7,163 nucleotides of DNA, taken from assembly GCA_023429685.1 (NCBI GenBank), contig JAEZDF010000001.1:1-7163 (forward strand), in the 5' to 3' direction. The position numbers and the translations under genes are program-made. Source of the DNA: Bacillota bacterium (lineage in GTDB: Bacteria > Bacillota > Clostridia > Oscillospirales > Ruminococcaceae). The notes beneath the pieces are model-generated. The model ran no database searches and was not told the origin of the DNA. It saw only the letters and a program-made list of their open reading frames with translations. Below, piece after piece: positions 5,558 through 7,163 of this stretch; the stretch's first letter is position 1; each line of letters opens with the position of its first letter.

Positions 5558-5791
5558 TCATCCTTTGCCCTGCTGCTTGCGACGGCGAAATAGCTCTTTA
5601 ATGTCCTGCTTAAACGCCGCAAGCTGCCAACGATGTTCGGCTCGCTCGAGCTTTCTTTGCGACTTTCTGCGCTGTTTTTCAAGCTTTGTGCGCTGTTTCT
5701 CCTGCTTTTTCTCCTGCTTTTCGGCAATTTTTAGCTGCTTGCGCTCGGGGCTGGTCATCTTAAGGGTCTGCTCCTTGACCGACTCCTTCAT
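5558..5791 (-). CDS. small basic coiled-coil protein
   Basis: A 77-residue protein of unknown function, extremely rich in Lys, Arg, Glu and Gln, with no Cys. Residues 15-52 are one long charged helix with recurring EKQ/KxEKQ units, likely a coiled coil. Residues 53-70 (HRWQLAAFKQDIKELFRRR) are more amphipathic and could touch a membrane or a partner. There is no signal peptide or transmembrane segment. It is supported as a real gene by AAAGGAG 8 nt before the ATG, by its place between two confident genes (14 nt after the acyltransferase stop; its TGA overlaps an ATG of the next gene), and by the shared strand. Low-complexity composition makes homology calls unreliable. It might bridge the acyltransferase and the membrane protein, but this is an inference from order only. 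Confidence 0.75.
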   Translation of the reverse strand: MKESVKEQTLKMTSPERKQLKIAEKQEKKQEKQRTKLEKQRRKSQRKLERAEHRWQLAAFKQDIKELFRRRKQQGKG

Positions 5792-5799
5792 CGTCTTCT

Positions 5800-5806
5800 C
5801 TCCTTT
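5800..5806 (-). promoter_or_regulatory. Shine-Dalgarno site overlapping the acyltransferase stop codon
   Basis: AAAGGAG on the minus strand (5806-5800) shares its first base with the end of the acyltransferase TAA (5808-5806) and lies 8 nt before ATG 5791. Terminating ribosomes would uncover or reload this site, so translation of the small coiled-coil protein is probably coupled to the acyltransferase. Confidence 0.65.
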
Positions 5807-7163
5807 TATGCCTCTTTATTCCCTTTGTGCTTATCCTCTTCTTTATTCCTTACCCGTTCTCTGCGCTCAGTTAGATAGTTTGCCTCCACCGTCACCCGAA
5901 TCCCCAACTCGGCGAGATGGCGAAAGAAAGCGCGCGCCACATCGTTTTGTTCAATGGAGGATGAAAAGGTCACCACCATGCGGTCGCCAAAAGAGCACAC
6001 CGCGCACTTAACGTGGTTTTCTCGGGTGGGCGACAGCGTAAACTCAAACCGATCGATATACGGAGTCTGTTCCTCGGGTACGAGCACCCTTCCCAGATTG
6101 GAAATTACGGTGGTTCCTGCCAGCTCGCCGCGCCGGTAGATGGCGCCCAAAACGATATTCTTTAAAAACAACGGCACAACGCGCAACGCGAGCACGCGGG
6201 AAAAGCCTACCTTATACGCGTTTTGCGCCATCAGGTTGTCCTTTTCCAGTTGCTTTGCAAGCTGCTCTTTGACTGCATCCAACACCTCGCCAAAGGTTAC
6301 CGCGCCGCGGTCGAATGTCATACCCACATTCACACATTCAAAAAAGTTCAGCGCGGTGCGGTTACCAAATACCCCGCGCAGGTTTACCGGCAGAGCCACA
6401 ACAATCGGTTGGCGCGTGGCACGATCCGGGACACAATCGGTGTATATGCTGTAGATCAGAAGCGCCGACAATAGCGCCGTTGCCGTCACCTTGCGTTCCC
6501 TTGCCCGCGCAAGCAGCACGCCGGTATCCATCACGCCGTGTACCACCTTCACCGCCGTAAACGGTAGCGCGGTGCCTTTGATATAATACGCCTTGCGCGT
6601 ATCGGGCTGATACCCCCGCGTCTTGCGGTAGATCTCACGGTAGCTGTCGGTCAGCTCCCCCGCATTGGGGGGCGCGGGCTGGGTATATTCCTGTATTGCC
6701 GTTAATGTATCGCTGTGAGAAAGGTGCAGGTAGGCGCTTATAATCTCGAGTAAAAACTCCATTGCGCCCGTTCCGTCGGTCAGCGCGTGGTAGGTTTCAA
6801 GCGATACCCTCTGCCCGTGGTACAGCACCCGAAACAGGTAGCCCATGTTCTCCTTGCGGTTCATCGGCGCGCAGGGGTACAGCTCCTCATGGGACACGGT
6901 GGGGCGCAGGGGATTATTCTCAAAGTAGTACCAGAACAACCCTGCACGCATGCACACCGCAAACGCGGGAAAGCGCGGCAGGGTCTGTTCAAGTGCCTGC
7001 TGCAAAATCTCAGGGTTCACCTGCTCTTTGAGCACACACGCCAGCCGAAATACATTCGCGGTGGTAACGGAGGACGCAGCCGGAAATATCTTTGCCGAAT
7101 TGTCAAGCCTGTGCCATCTGCCAAAGTCAGACTCTCTGATGATTTTAGTGCTCAATGCGCGTT
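5806..7163 (-). CDS. condensation-fold acyltransferase (alcohol acetyltransferase/PapA-like), 5' end uncertain
   Basis: At least 449 residues of a CoA- or carrier-dependent acyltransferase of the chloramphenicol acetyltransferase/condensation superfamily. Numbering is from the TTG at 7155. The active site is YHALTDG (HxxxDG) with His123 as likely general base and Asp127 structural. Other family features are the N-terminal RWHRLDNSAKIFPA (13-26), PVNLRGVFGNRTALNFF (256-272) and TVISNLGRVLVP (349-360), the last in the region that forms the solvent channel. No membrane segment or signal peptide is evident, so it should be cytosolic. The C-terminus (430-449) is a highly charged tail. The TTG at 7155 is one possible start, but only eight bases precede it, so the true start may lie beyond the right edge. 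It heads or continues an operon with a small coiled-coil protein and a zinc-ribbon membrane protein. The acyl donor and acceptor are unknown; a hydroxyl group on a lipid or glycan is the family-based guess. Confidence 0.88.
   Translation of the reverse strand, partial: RALSTKIIRESDFGRWHRLDNSAKIFPAASSVTTANVFRLACVLKEQVNPEILQQALEQTLPRFPAFAVCMRAGLFWYYFENNPLRPTVSHEELYPCAPMNRKENMGYLFRVLYHGQRVSLETYHALTDGTGAMEFLLEIISAYLHLSHSDTLTAIQEYTQPAPPNAGELTDSYREIYRKTRGYQPDTRKAYYIKGTALPFTAVKVVHGVMDTGVLLARARERKVTATALLSALLIYSIYTDCVPDRATRQPIVVALPVNLRGVFGNRTALNFFECVNVGMTFDRGAVTFGEVLDAVKEQLAKQLEKDNLMAQNAYKVGFSRVLALRVVPLFLKNIVLGAIYRRGELAGTTVISNLGRVLVPEEQTPYIDRFEFTLSPTRENHVKCAVCSFGDRMVVTFSSSIEQNDVARAFFRHLAELGIRVTVEANYLTERRERVRNKEEDKHKGNKEA

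Noticed and set aside
5469..6011. Plus-strand 180-residue open frame across the small coiled-coil gene
   Set aside because: It is antisense to three consecutive genes. Its Cys/Ser/Phe-rich middle is the mirror of the Lys/Glu/Gln codons of the coiled-coil gene, and no protein family is apparent.

Overview
The window looks like a chromosomal segment from a Gram-positive Firmicute of the Clostridia, probably Oscillospirales/Ruminococcaceae-like. This is an inference from strong purine-rich Shine-Dalgarno sites, the pairing of a condensation-type acyltransferase with a zinc-ribbon membrane protein, and a mid-GC coding composition next to AT-rich intergenic DNA. No rRNA, tRNA, CRISPR array, transposase or insertion sequence was seen.

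Layout. Positions 1-361 are a long AT-rich leader with a good promoter (TTGATA, 17 nt, TATACT) for a + strand regulator (362-1390). The regulator is an ArsR-type winged helix fused behind about 250 residues of unrecognised, mostly helical sequence. A 15-bp perfect hairpin terminator follows at 1495-1530. The next 100 bases are dense with inverted repeats built on a TTTATCTAA half-site. They surround and interleave a TTGACA promoter that drives a one-gene ABC exporter (1648-3336). The simplest reading is a two-gene sensing and export module in which the regulator controls the exporter through several operators. The substrate is unknown.

A strong hairpin at 3366-3409 separates the exporter from the convergent - strand genes. 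purA (adenylosuccinate synthetase, first committed step from IMP to AMP) occupies 3422-4696. It has its own extended -10 promoter, and the upstream part of that promoter lies inside the terminator of the preceding operon.

That preceding operon, read on the - strand from the right edge, holds three tightly packed genes. They are a condensation-fold (alcohol acetyltransferase/PapA-like) acyltransferase with a YHALTDG active-site motif (5806 to the right edge), a 77-residue very basic coiled-coil protein (5558-5791), and a six-helix membrane protein with an N-terminal C4 zinc ribbon (4845-5537, DUF6320-like). The spacing (14 nt, then 20 nt or an ATGA overlap) implies co-translation. The biochemical role of the trio is unknown; acylation of a lipid or envelope alcohol is a reasonable but unproven guess.

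The two least explained parts are the multi-operator exporter promoter with its unusual large ArsR-type regulator, and the acyltransferase/coiled-coil/zinc-ribbon-membrane operon.
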